Assembly (NCBI GenBank): GCA_947489685.1 | Contig: CANLEM010000004.1 | Span: 248,001-312,000, forward strand | DNA from: an uncultured Aquimarina sp. | Lineage (GTDB): Bacteria; Bacteroidota; Bacteroidia; Flavobacteriales; Flavobacteriaceae | Length of the DNA stretch: 64,000 nt | Reading direction: 5' to 3' | Shown here: one piece after another, positions 1 to 8,270 of the stretch | Layout of the letters: each line of letters begins with the position of its first letter | Position numbering within the stretch: position 1 is the stretch's first letter | Notes under the pieces: model-generated | What the model saw: the letters and a program-made list of their open reading frames with translations, nothing else | Told to the model about the DNA's origin: nothing | Database searches by the model: none | Translations under genes and position numbers: made by a program

Positions 1-16
1 CGTTTTATATAAGAAT

Positions 17-778
17 CTACTCTAACATTGCCACTACTCTTGCTGGCGCAGCAGAGGCCCCGACAATTTTTAACGGAAATACGGCTACTTTAAATCCTGT
101 ATAAGGTAATGCATCAAGATTTACCAATTGCTCCATATGGCAGTATTCTTTATCCTGCCCTACCAAATGGGCTTCCCAAAATAAATTAGGATTATTAGTT
201 TCTTTTGCTTTTTTAACCATGTATGGCAATGGTAAATCCCATCCCCAAGAATCTATACCCATTACTTTAATCCCTTGATCGATCAACCAGGAGGTAGCTT
301 CTGCACTCATACCTGTACCTATTTTATGGAAATTTTTGGTGCCGTTATATTTATCGCGCCCTGTTTTAATAAGTACGATCATTCCGGCGGTAAGTGACAA
401 ATTGTTTTCTTTTAAAAAAGATGTTATATCCAAGACTGTAATAGGGTCAAAATCTACTTTGTGTTTCATATCGATTACTATCCCTTCTCCGTAGCACCAA
501 TCTAACGGTACCTCATCAATAGTTTTGGATTTTTCTCCATTTGTTGTTGGCGAATAATGCCACGGTGCGTCTATATGAGTAGTGGCATGTACTCCCATTT
601 TTTGGATACTATCATCCGCCCATCCTACAAAGTTTTTGGGAAATAATTTAAAAGGTAATCCAAATATACGGATCAACCATTTTGCTTTTTTATGAGGTTT
701 ATGTTTAATCTTAACCCTCATAAACCAAGGGTCATTTTTATTGTATTGAATTGGTTTTGAGAGGTCGATTATTTTCAT
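17..778 (-). CDS. Cyclase-family hydrolase (kynurenine formamidase-like)
   Basis: A 253-residue cytosolic protein of the metal-dependent cyclase family (PF04199), which includes kynurenine formamidase and related amide or ester hydrolases. The family signature is visible as HATTHIDAPWHY around residues 64-75, where the His and Asp residues would bind the metal. A second conserved segment lies near the C-terminus (GASAAPARVVAML). No signal peptide is present. ATG start at 778. It stands alone on the minus strand at the window edge, so its partners to the left are unseen. The exact substrate cannot be assigned: no other tryptophan-catabolism gene is nearby. Family confident, reaction not. Confidence 0.8.
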   Translation of the reverse strand: MKIIDLSKPIQYNKNDPWFMRVKIKHKPHKKAKWLIRIFGLPFKLFPKNFVGWADDSIQKMGVHATTHIDAPWHYSPTTNGEKSKTIDEVPLDWCYGEGIVIDMKHKVDFDPITVLDITSFLKENNLSLTAGMIVLIKTGRDKYNGTKNFHKIGTGMSAEATSWLIDQGIKVMGIDSWGWDLPLPYMVKKAKETNNPNLFWEAHLVGQDKEYCHMEQLVNLDALPYTGFKVAVFPLKIVGASAAPARVVAMLE

Positions 779-897
779 TTAAATTTAGTAATTCAACGGG
801 TTAATTTATAATGTGAATGTACAAAATTCACATTAGAAAAATCTTTCTTTTTCGACCGTCAACGTCAGAATTACGCTGATTTAATTTTATCAAAATA

Positions 898-927
898 AAA
901 AAGAGGTTGGAATACTCCAACCTCTTT
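898..927 (-). terminator. Intrinsic terminator of the S8 protease gene
   Basis: An 11-bp perfect stem (arms 900-910 and 917-927, AAAGAGGTTGG / CCAACCTCTTT) with a 6-nt loop. Read on the minus strand it is followed by a T-rich run, and it lies 35 nt past the stop of the protease gene. Confidence 0.85.
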
Positions 928-961
928 ATTGCAAATAATATGAGAATTATCTCTCTTTTTT

Positions 962-2185
962 TTAATTCAAGGTAGCTACAGGAGCGCTAGTTCCTCTTTT
1001 TGATACAGATCCACTTGTACCTGTACTGTTTCCTCTTAGTAATAATATTCCTGCTACATGTGGTGATGCCATAGAAGTACCAGAGATTCTATTAAACTGG
1101 CCATTTAACCAAGTAGACCATACTGCAGTACCAGGAGCCCAACGATCTACACTTGATCCGTAGTTTGAAGTACCAGCAGCAGTTCTTGAACGGGTCATAT
1201 TACCAACACACCAAGAGTTACCTGTACGTAATCTTTGTGGTGAATAAAATTGTGTATCATCATTACTATTTCCTGCAGCCATAGCTCCAATCGCTCTACC
1301 TTCAAGATTTCTAAAGGCATTATCAATGGCCTGAGAGGTAGCTCGATTACGGAATCCTACACTGTAGTTCCAGGTATCTCCATTTCCAGCATTTCTAGCT
1401 ACATAGTCTACACCAGAAAGAATCCCGGAAGTAGCACCACTACCTCTCGCATCCAATACTCTAATAGAAACTACGGTAGCCCCATAAGCTACACCTACAA
1501 CTCCTGAGCCATTATTTCTTGCAGCTACGGTTCCTGCTACGTGAGTTCCATGTCCGTTTTGATCTACCCAAGACCCACCGACAAAACTTCTACTTCTACC
1601 AGTATTAATATTTAGATCACTATGTGGTGCAATACCACTATCGATAATCCAACAGGTTCTGCCACTACCATTAGCTCTTCCTACTAATTGTACACCCCAA
1701 GGTAAAAAATCTCCATTAGGAAGTCCAACATCCTTAGTAGCTCCTTTCTCGTCTACTGTTGCAGGAAGTGAGCTTACAGGTTTACCCATTTCTACATCCA
1801 ACTTATGAATATAGTTTGGTTCTATAAATGCTACTTCAGAATCGTTTCTAAGCATTTCTGCTTGTTTGTCACTTAAGTTTGAAACTGCAAAACCCTGAAT
1901 AGCATTACTATAAATTTGTTTTATGTCACTATTCGATATCGAATATTTCGCTAATGTTTGTTGGGATTTCGTTTGCATTTTAGCACTTTCTCCATACATA
2001 GATTTATTTTCCTTATAAACTACGATATACTCTCCTGGTATTGCTTGATCAGCACCAATGTTTCCTGAGGTATCTATTTCAATTCCTGTTTCTAAATCTG
2101 TGAATTCATCAGTATCCTTTTCACAACTATAAAAGAGAAAAGAAAAAACTGTAATCGCACTTAAAATCCTAAGTTGAGTTTTCAT
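962..2185 (-). CDS. Subtilisin-like (S8) lipoprotein protease with I9 propeptide
   Basis: A 407-residue secreted serine protease. Residues 1-21 form a lipoprotein signal ending FYSC, so Cys21 is the likely lipidation site. Residues about 50-128 resemble an inhibitor_I9 propeptide (GEYIVVYKEN ... AFIEPNYIH). The catalytic domain shows Asp182 (IDSG), His212 (GHGTHVAG), the oxyanion Asn in AAGNSND and Ser371 (GTSMASPHVAG). The protein stops about 35 residues after the Ser motif, with a Ser/Gly/Thr-rich tail and no type IX sorting domain. This suits a proteinase K-type protease tethered to the envelope, with nutritional or maturation roles. It is a single-gene unit with its own terminator. Confidence 0.92.
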   Translation of the reverse strand: MKTQLRILSAITVFSFLFYSCEKDTDEFTDLETGIEIDTSGNIGADQAIPGEYIVVYKENKSMYGESAKMQTKSQQTLAKYSISNSDIKQIYSNAIQGFAVSNLSDKQAEMLRNDSEVAFIEPNYIHKLDVEMGKPVSSLPATVDEKGATKDVGLPNGDFLPWGVQLVGRANGSGRTCWIIDSGIAPHSDLNINTGRSRSFVGGSWVDQNGHGTHVAGTVAARNNGSGVVGVAYGATVVSIRVLDARGSGATSGILSGVDYVARNAGNGDTWNYSVGFRNRATSQAIDNAFRNLEGRAIGAMAAGNSNDDTQFYSPQRLRTGNSWCVGNMTRSRTAAGTSNYGSSVDRWAPGTAVWSTWLNGQFNRISGTSMASPHVAGILLLRGNSTGTSGSVSKRGTSAPVATLN

Positions 2186-2610
2186 TGATTTTTAATTTTT
2201 GTGTTAAATAATTAATGTTAAAATTTGTTGAGATCTCATTAAATTAGTGGATTAAAAGTATAGATTAATTCTTACACAGAAATACGGCTAAAGCGTAGCC
2301 CAATAAGGGTTATCTTTGATTTAACTGTTTCTAAATTAGAAAAACATCCCTTAATATTCAATAATGCAACAGTGTTGCATTATTGAATATTAAGGGGTTA
2401 AGCAGAAAAAAAGAAGGTATCAAAACAAGCAGAAAACATTGCAAAATTATCAAAAGTAAAATTAACATCATTTAACTGTTAATTAACTTTACTTTAATTA
2501 AATTCTATTCCATAAAAGAGCACATCATCAATGTATTAACTATAAAATCAATGTTATTATTTGATTAATTGGTTATGTAAATGCATAAAATTTCAACCTA
2601 AGTAATTTCT
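2186..2610. other. Gene-poor AT-rich region with a long palindrome
   Basis: Spacer between the divergent protease gene and the next plus-strand ORFs. It should carry the protease promoter (TGAGATCTCA palindrome at about 2232-2241) and contains the 49-bp inverted repeat listed separately. No coding region is supported. Confidence 0.6.
2348..2396. repeat. Perfect 23-bp inverted repeat, 3-nt spacer
   Basis: Arms at 2348-2370 and 2374-2396 are exact reverse complements, starting CCCTTAATATTC and separated only by AGT. On the minus strand the arm is followed by ATGTTTTTC, so it could terminate antisense transcription. It could also be a protein-binding palindrome or element remnant. No minus-strand gene ends just before it. 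Confidence 0.85.
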
Positions 2611-2841
2611 ATGTATTTGTTATATGACAGCAAAGTGCATTCGAGTTTAGGTATTTCTACTCATTTTTATAAAAGGGGTAATTCTACCAAGTTAAAAACG
2701 TTTTTAAGCCGCTACATTTGTTACGTAATCGAGGACACAAGTTATGATTACACAATAAAGGCGGATTCTGAAAAGCCAATATTAAATAGAGTAGGAATTA
2801 AAAACATTTTATTATGGGATTTTATGGTAAAGAACCGGTAG
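2611..2841 (+). CDS. Small ORF of doubtful reality
   Basis: A 76-residue ORF of ordinary composition, with no recognised domain, signal peptide or membrane segment. It overlaps the next ORF by 28 nt in another frame. It might be a real short gene translationally coupled to the next one, or chance. I do not recognise it. Confidence 0.25.
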   Translation: MYLLYDSKVHSSLGISTHFYKRGNSTKLKTFLSRYICYVIEDTSYDYTIKADSEKPILNRVGIKNILLWDFMVKNR

Positions 2842-3170
2842 ACCCGGCTAAATGCGAAGTGACTTATATTTGGACAGGTTTACGAACTCCAGGAATATTC
2901 TTAGTCACGGCCAAGGGGGATGCTCCAAACTTTTCATATGGTTTTAGTTTGGTTCGTGATTCAGATTTTGTAGGTGGATTAAAAGTAAATGTTATGGGTT
3001 GGACCGGACCAATGAGCGAAGGGACCTCTTCATATACGGTAAAGAACTCATTTCCAGGTCAGTTTTCTAATAAAATAACAATTTCGGGATCTAATGGAGA
3101 CTTCTTGGTAGATGTTAAAGAGGTTCCACATGATCAGGTTGATAATTTTATAAAATCAAAGGCAGGATAA
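2814..3170 (+). CDS. Hypothetical protein, 118 aa, beta-rich
   Basis: An unrecognised 118-residue protein. The sequence alternates polar and aromatic residues (TYIWTGLRTPG, FSYGFSLVRD, LKVNVMGWTG, NKITISGSNGD), suggesting a small beta-sandwich. There is no signal peptide and a single Cys (residue 14). An in-frame stop lies 15 nt before the ATG, so the start is bounded. The gene is followed after about 80 nt by a strong bidirectional terminator, supporting a real transcription unit. Function unknown. Confidence 0.5.
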   Translation: MGFYGKEPVDPAKCEVTYIWTGLRTPGIFLVTAKGDAPNFSYGFSLVRDSDFVGGLKVNVMGWTGPMSEGTSSYTVKNSFPGQFSNKITISGSNGDFLVDVKEVPHDQVDNFIKSKAG

Positions 3171-3253
3171 TTTTTAATATCTAATGCTATTTCTTTTAAT
3201 AAGAAAAATTTTAAAGAACTAACTTCATGATTATTTACCCTAAAACATATTAA

Positions 3254-3288
3254 AAACCTATACGGTTTTACAGAGATCGTATAGGTTT
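3254..3288. terminator. Bidirectional intrinsic terminator
   Basis: An 11-bp stem (3254-3264 with 3278-3288, AAACCTATACG / CGTATAGGTTT). T-runs follow on the plus strand (ATATTTTTTTATG) and after the stem on the minus strand. It separates the converging 2814 ORF and the acetyltransferase gene. Confidence 0.8.
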
Positions 3289-3323
3289 ATCATATTTTTT
3301 TATGATTTTATTCTAAAAAAATA

Positions 3324-3836
3324 TTACGCTCTACTTAGTAAATAATAGCGATGTTCATCCCAAATTTGATCGTTCTTATATATTGCTTTTTTAAATACTC
3401 CTTCTTTCAAGAATCCATTTTTCTCAAGAACTTTCATCGAGGCTGTATTATATTCAAAGACACCAGTATAAATTCTAATAAGATGTAACTCATCAAAACC
3501 ATAGTGTGTTATTAATGCTAATGCTTGGGTCATTATTCCTTTTCCCCAAAACGGTTGTCCAATCCAATATCCAACCTCTGCAGATTTTTTATATACATCC
3601 TTTTGAATAATTAAACTTATCACACCACATAGCGTATCGTTGAAAGTAATTCCAAAACTTTGTAACGGAGTTTGTTTATGGGTTAAATTGATAAAAAACA
3701 AAGCGTCTTCTTTGGTATATGGATACGGAAAATAATCTCTTACATTATCCCATACCTTCTTATTATTAGCCAGTGTTGCTAATTGAGAAGCATCATCGAT
3801 TTGAAGTTTTCTTAAACCAATTTTATTGTTTTCCAC
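3324..3836 (-). CDS. GNAT acetyltransferase, RimJ/RimL type
   Basis: A 170-residue cytosolic N-acetyltransferase. It begins with the RimJ/RimL-type opening IGLRKLQIDDASQLATLANN, and the acetyl-CoA loop region is seen as EVGYWIGQPFWGKGIMTQAL (about residues 86-105). The C-terminal YEY/FEYNTASMKVLEKNGF motif is characteristic. The start is GTG at 3836. The substrate may be a ribosomal N-terminus, an amino acid or a small molecule; nothing nearby decides. It lies downstream of acs on the same strand with a 64-nt gap, so the two could be cotranscribed. Confidence 0.85.
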   Translation of the reverse strand: MENNKIGLRKLQIDDASQLATLANNKKVWDNVRDYFPYPYTKEDALFFINLTHKQTPLQSFGITFNDTLCGVISLIIQKDVYKKSAEVGYWIGQPFWGKGIMTQALALITHYGFDELHLIRIYTGVFEYNTASMKVLEKNGFLKEGVFKKAIYKNDQIWDEHRYYLLSRA

Positions 3837-3900
3837 AATTATTTAAGTTAATATGGATTGATTCGTTTTTGCTATCTATCAAACTCACTTTTTGATATAA

Positions 3901-5808
3901 TTACAATGCTTTATCCATAATTTTCTGCACCACTTCTGGATTTAGCAAAGTACTTGTATCACCTAGGTTACTCGTTTCTTTGGAAGCAATTTTACGTAAA
4001 ATACGCCTCATAATTTTACCACTTCGCGTTTTAGGAAGCCCAGGAACAAATTGTATTTTATCTAACTTGGCTATAGGGCCAATACGTTCTGTTATTTGTT
4101 GATTCACCTCTCGACTTAAATTATCACGATCACGATTTTCTCCAGTTTCTTTTAAGATAACATAGCCATACAATGCATTTCCTTTAATATCATGAGGAAA
4201 ACCTACTATTGCAGATTCGGCAACAGCAGGGTGTTCGTTAATAGCATCCTCTATAGGAGCAGTACCCAAATTGTGACCAGAAACGATAATTACATCGTCT
4301 ACTCTACCTGTAATCCTATAATAGCCAACCTCATCACGTAATGCTCCATCGCCTGTAAAATATTTGTTCTCGAAAGCAGAAAAATAAGTGTCTTTATATC
4401 GCTGATGATTTCCCCATATAGTTCTTGCCATCGATGGCCACGGAAACTTAATACATAAACGACCATCAACTTGATTTCCTTTTATTTCTATACCATTTTC
4501 GTCCATCAAAGCAGGTTGAATCCCTGGCATAGGTAGCGTAGCGTATGTAGGTTTTGTCGGAGTTGAGTATGGTATCGGAGAAATCATAATCCCTCCTGTT
4601 TCAGTTTGCCACCAGGTATCTACAATAGGACTCTTTTTTTTACCTACATGATCATTATACCAATGCCAGGCTTCTTCATTAATTGGCTCTCCTACAGTTC
4701 CTAATACTTTAAGACTAGAAAGGTCATGATTAGTAACATAATCAAGGTTTTCTTTGGCCAACGCTCTAATTGCTGTTGGTGCCGTATAAAACTGTGTAAT
4801 TTTATGTTTTTGCACAATATCCCAAAATCGTCCAAAATCTGGATAAGAAGGTACTCCCTCAAACATCACAGTTGTCGCACCATTTGCCAAGGGACCGTAA
4901 ACTATATATGAGTGCCCGGTAATCCAACCTATATCAGCAGTACACCAATAGATATCATCTTCTTGATATTGAAATACATTCTTAAAGGTATAGGCTGTAT
5001 ATACCATATAACCAGCTGTAGTATGTAACATTCCCTTTGGCATCCCTGTAGACCCCGAGGTATATAGTATAAACAACGGATCTTCGGCATCCATAATCTC
5101 CGGCAGGCATTCTTTATCGGCATTATCCAACAAAGGTTGCAACCAATGATCTCGTTCTGGTTTCATGTTAATATCAGTATTGATTCGTTTAGCAACCAAT
5201 ACAGATTTAATCCCTGGGCAATTTTCTAAAGCATCATCAACAATACCTTTAAGATCAATAGTTTTTGCGCCTCGATAGGATCCATCTGAAGTAATCACCA
5301 TTTTGGCATCACAATCATTTATCCTTGTTGCAAGTGCGGTTGCCGAAAACCCAGCAAAAACTACCGAATGGACTGCTCCAATCCTAGCACAAGCCAATAC
5401 CGATACCGCTAATTCTGGTATCATCGGTAAATAAATGCATACTCGATCTCCTTTTTGAACACCTTGTGCTTTAAGTACGTTTGCGAATTTACATACTCGT
5501 TCATGTAGTTGTTTATAGGTGATGTGTTGAGCATCTTCATTAGGGTCATTTGGCTCAAAAAGAATAGCTGTTTTATGCCCTCTGTTTTGAAGATGTCTGT
5601 CAATGCAGTTTTCTGTTATATTAAGTTGTGCTCCTTCAAACCATTTAATTTCTGGCTTTGTGAAATCCCAACTCAATACATCGTCCCATTTCTTACGCCA
5701 CATAAAATGTTCTTCAGCAATTTCGGCCCAAAACGTTTCTGGATCTCTTACCGATTTTCGATAAACCTGATAATACTCTTCTAGATGTTTTATGTGATAA
5801 TTACTCAT
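3901..5808 (-). CDS. acs: Acetyl-CoA synthetase
   Basis: A 635-residue AMP-forming acetate:CoA ligase, close to the usual 630-650 residues. It converts acetate, ATP and CoA to acetyl-CoA in the cytosol. Seen directly: the N-terminal ACAS domain (HLEEYYQVYRKSVRDPETFWAEIAEEH), the adenylate P-loop YTSGSTGMPKG, the acetate-pocket motif DTWWQTETGG, the hinge motif GRVDDVIIVSGHNLGT and the C-terminal PKTRSGKIMRR with the catalytic and acetylatable Lys. ATG start at 5808. The divergent membrane protein gene starts about 135 nt away. Its role would be acetate scavenging in a heterotroph. Confidence 0.97.
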   Translation of the reverse strand: MSNYHIKHLEEYYQVYRKSVRDPETFWAEIAEEHFMWRKKWDDVLSWDFTKPEIKWFEGAQLNITENCIDRHLQNRGHKTAILFEPNDPNEDAQHITYKQLHERVCKFANVLKAQGVQKGDRVCIYLPMIPELAVSVLACARIGAVHSVVFAGFSATALATRINDCDAKMVITSDGSYRGAKTIDLKGIVDDALENCPGIKSVLVAKRINTDINMKPERDHWLQPLLDNADKECLPEIMDAEDPLFILYTSGSTGMPKGMLHTTAGYMVYTAYTFKNVFQYQEDDIYWCTADIGWITGHSYIVYGPLANGATTVMFEGVPSYPDFGRFWDIVQKHKITQFYTAPTAIRALAKENLDYVTNHDLSSLKVLGTVGEPINEEAWHWYNDHVGKKKSPIVDTWWQTETGGIMISPIPYSTPTKPTYATLPMPGIQPALMDENGIEIKGNQVDGRLCIKFPWPSMARTIWGNHQRYKDTYFSAFENKYFTGDGALRDEVGYYRITGRVDDVIIVSGHNLGTAPIEDAINEHPAVAESAIVGFPHDIKGNALYGYVILKETGENRDRDNLSREVNQQITERIGPIAKLDKIQFVPGLPKTRSGKIMRRILRKIASKETSNLGDTSTLLNPEVVQKIMDKAL

Positions 5809-5942
5809 TAAATATGGCTTTAATTTCTTCTTGTTTTATTTTTCAAAAAAGTATCTTTTCTTTGAATATCAAATATAAGATTTTACCTTGGGAGACAATT
5901 AAATTATACGAATCGTTTTACGCAAAAAAGTGCCCTATTATT

Positions 5943-6299
5943 ATGAGTAATCGACAAACTACCAAATATGCTATATATGCCGTGGCTGTTTTATGTGCAG
6001 CTTTGATTAATGAATATATTATAAAGTATGTAAAAAAACATGTAGATCAGCAAGGGTATCTTTTGGTACTGATCGATATGATCATTGTTATTTTAATTTT
6101 TGCTCCCGCATTTGCTTTGGTCACCAAATACACCAAAAAGTTATCTAAAGCATATATGAAAACTTCAAAAAAAATGTCATCTAATAAAAATGGTACTTTA
6201 TTGGGTTTTACCATTGCCATTTTTATCTTATTTATTCTTTATGCTCATTTAAGGCATAATATAGATGTAATTGAAGATCTAAAAGCATTAATCCCATAG
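5943..6299 (+). CDS. Small membrane protein, two or three TM segments
   Basis: An unrecognised 118-residue protein starting MSNRQTTKYAIYAVAVL. The frame is open back to 5814, but the internal ATG at 5943 gives a first segment consistent with a membrane helix and leaves room for an acs/5943 divergent promoter, so I prefer it. Hydrophobic stretches lie at about residues 9-25, 38-60 and 87-104, with a Lys-rich loop (TKKLSKAYMKTSKKMSSNKNG) between the last two. Function unknown. Confidence 0.6.
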   Translation: MSNRQTTKYAIYAVAVLCAALINEYIIKYVKKHVDQQGYLLVLIDMIIVILIFAPAFALVTKYTKKLSKAYMKTSKKMSSNKNGTLLGFTIAIFILFILYAHLRHNIDVIEDLKALIP

Positions 6300-6310
6300 G
6301 TCGGCTACAA

Positions 6311-7216
6311 TTAGACATCACAAATTGAGATTCCTTCGGCTAATGCTTTTAATGGGTTATCGTAAGTTGGGATAAATTCTTGAGCAACGTACCCTTTAAA
6401 ACCTGTGTCTACTATTGCTTGCATTATTGCAGGGTAATTAAGTTCTTGATGGTCATTTATTTCATTTCTACCGGGCACTCCTCCTGTATGGTAATGATTT
6501 ATGTAAGTATGATATTTTCTGATTGTCGCAATAATATCTCCTTCCATAATCTGCATATGATAAATGTCGTATAAAAGTTTAAAATTTGATGATCCTATTT
6601 TATCAACCAAAGTCACGCCCCAAGGAGTATGATCACATTGATAGTCTTTGTGATCTACTTTACTATTAAGTAGTTCCATAACAAGAGTAACCTTATTTTT
6701 TTCTGCATGTTTTACGAGGTTGTCCAACCCTTTTGCGCAATTTTCTATACCTTCTTCTTCAGAAATTCCATTTCTATTTCCTGAAAAAACGATAACCTGT
6801 TTTATTCCGGAGCTAGATGCTTTAGAAATAAGATCTGTATACTGTTTTTGTAATTTTTCGTGGTTTTTAGGATTATTGAATCCTTCTGTAATACTAGCAA
6901 AAGTATCTGTACCCAAAGAACATTCTAACCCAATATTTTGTACGATTTTCCACTCATCAGGTTTTAATAAGTCTATAGCTTTAAGTCCTATTTCTTTTCC
7001 TTTTTCGGCAAATTCGGCCAAAGGAATTTTTTGATAGCACCATCTACATGCTGAATGATTAATATTGCCTTTTAACTTTATAGGCATATTGTGTTCCACA
7101 CCTTCATTATTGTCATTAGCGTATTGCCCAAAAACAGATCCACTTATGCCCATTGCGCCAACACCAAGTGCTATGTTTTTTAATGCTTCTCTACGTTTAA
7201 TTTTATTTGCTGCCAT
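6311..7216 (-). CDS. Hydroxypyruvate isomerase-like TIM-barrel protein with Tat signal
   Basis: A 301-residue AP-endonuclease-2 / xylose isomerase-like TIM barrel. The N-terminus MAANKIKRREALKNIALGVG has the twin-arginine pattern followed by a hydrophobic stretch and an Ala-containing cleavage region, so export by Tat is predicted. Barrel features of the hydroxypyruvate isomerase group include LVMELLNSK, YDIYHMQIMEGD, HYHTGGVPGRNEI and GYVAQEFIPT, carrying the Glu/Asp/His metal ligands. The likely reaction is isomerisation of a small hydroxy-carbonyl sugar acid in the periplasm, but the substrate is open. It follows the PfkB kinase gene with a 45-nt gap on the same strand, suggesting a two-gene unit. 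Confidence 0.82.
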   Translation of the reverse strand: MAANKIKRREALKNIALGVGAMGISGSVFGQYANDNNEGVEHNMPIKLKGNINHSACRWCYQKIPLAEFAEKGKEIGLKAIDLLKPDEWKIVQNIGLECSLGTDTFASITEGFNNPKNHEKLQKQYTDLISKASSSGIKQVIVFSGNRNGISEEEGIENCAKGLDNLVKHAEKNKVTLVMELLNSKVDHKDYQCDHTPWGVTLVDKIGSSNFKLLYDIYHMQIMEGDIIATIRKYHTYINHYHTGGVPGRNEINDHQELNYPAIMQAIVDTGFKGYVAQEFIPTYDNPLKALAEGISICDV

Positions 7217-7261
7217 ACCGATGTTTTCAATTGTGATCTTATTAAAGATACCAATTAAAAA

Positions 7262-8146
7262 TCACATTTGACTTGTCATAAAATCCATCACCTCTTTTTG
7301 CGTAAATACAGTATTTGCTCCTTCAGAAGCAGCTACCATTGCACCTACAGCACACGCATAATCAATAGCTGCCTGTGGTAAGCTCCCTTTAATTAATTCA
7401 GAAACTAATGTGGCAAGAAAAGAATCCCCTGCACCTACGGTATCAACTACTTTTATTTTATAACCATTATTGTGATAAAAACGATTCTTATAATATAGAG
7501 TAGCACCTTTTCCGCCTCTTGTGACACATACATGATTGGTACTGGTGTATGACGCAATTGCACTAATTTTATCAATAAATGAGCTTTTATGAATATCGAA
7601 ATGAGTACATATTTCGTCTAATTCTTCGTCATTTAATTTTATAAAATTTGCTCTGTTCATTAATTCTACAAGGAGTTCTACAGTATAATGAGGAGGCCTT
7701 AAATTGGCATCTAACACCTTATAGTTGGCAATATCCAAAAGTTGTAATAATGTCTTTTTAGAAACCTCATTTCTCCCTGCTAAGCTTCCAAATATAAAAG
7801 CATCAGCTTGTTTTACCTCATCCCGAAGAGCTTCTGTACATACTATAAAATCCCAAGCTACGGGTTTATTTATAGTATAAGTAGCCGTATTCTCCTTATC
7901 AAGCAATACTTGAACTTCACCTGTTTTATACATACTATCTTTTTGAAAAGTATGAGTGGGCATACCCCGTTCTTCGATATAGCGTAGTATATCTTTTCCT
8001 AAAATATCATCTCCAATTCTTGTGATCATTGAAGAATTAATCCCCATAGTATGTAATCGTAAAGCAACGTTAAGCGGTGCTCCTCCTATCTTTTTATGTT
8101 CTGGAAATATGTCCCACAACACTTCTCCGAAACAGGTTATTTTCAT
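7262..8146 (-). CDS. PfkB-family sugar kinase (fructokinase-like)
   Basis: A 294-residue cytosolic carbohydrate kinase. PfkB signature 1 is at about residues 19-40 (KKIGGAPLNVALRLHTMG), and signature 2 VVDTVGAGDSFLATLV holds the catalytic Asp of GAGD. The N-terminus MKITCFGEVLWDIFPE is typical of bacterial fructokinases, which make fructose-6-phosphate. It is upstream of the hydroxypyruvate isomerase-like gene, suggesting sugar catabolism. The two are not linked to the alginate genes, which have their own PfkB kinase (kdgK). Confidence 0.87.
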   Translation of the reverse strand: MKITCFGEVLWDIFPEHKKIGGAPLNVALRLHTMGINSSMITRIGDDILGKDILRYIEERGMPTHTFQKDSMYKTGEVQVLLDKENTATYTINKPVAWDFIVCTEALRDEVKQADAFIFGSLAGRNEVSKKTLLQLLDIANYKVLDANLRPPHYTVELLVELMNRANFIKLNDEELDEICTHFDIHKSSFIDKISAIASYTSTNHVCVTRGGKGATLYYKNRFYHNNGYKIKVVDTVGAGDSFLATLVSELIKGSLPQAAIDYACAVGAMVAASEGANTVFTQKEVMDFMTSQM

Positions 8147-8189
8147 TTGCTACAATTTTATATCAAGATACTACTTATAATAGTATTAA

Positions 8190-8226
8190 AAAACAACCCT
8201 CAGTGGTTAACAACTCCTCTGAGGGT
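8190..8226 (-). terminator. Terminator of the arginine operon
   Basis: A perfect 8-bp stem ACCCTCAG / CTGAGGGT (8196-8203 and 8219-8226). Read on the minus strand it is followed by TTGTTTTTTAATA. It lies 45 nt beyond the argH stop. Confidence 0.88.
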
Positions 8227-8270
8227 CTAGGCTGAAACTAAAAAATTAAACTAACTCAACTTACACTCAA

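Noticed and set aside
5814..5942. Upstream extension of the small membrane protein
   Set aside because: The added 43 residues lack a clear signal and would start 6 nt from the divergent acs start, leaving no promoter space. The ATG at 5943 is more likely.
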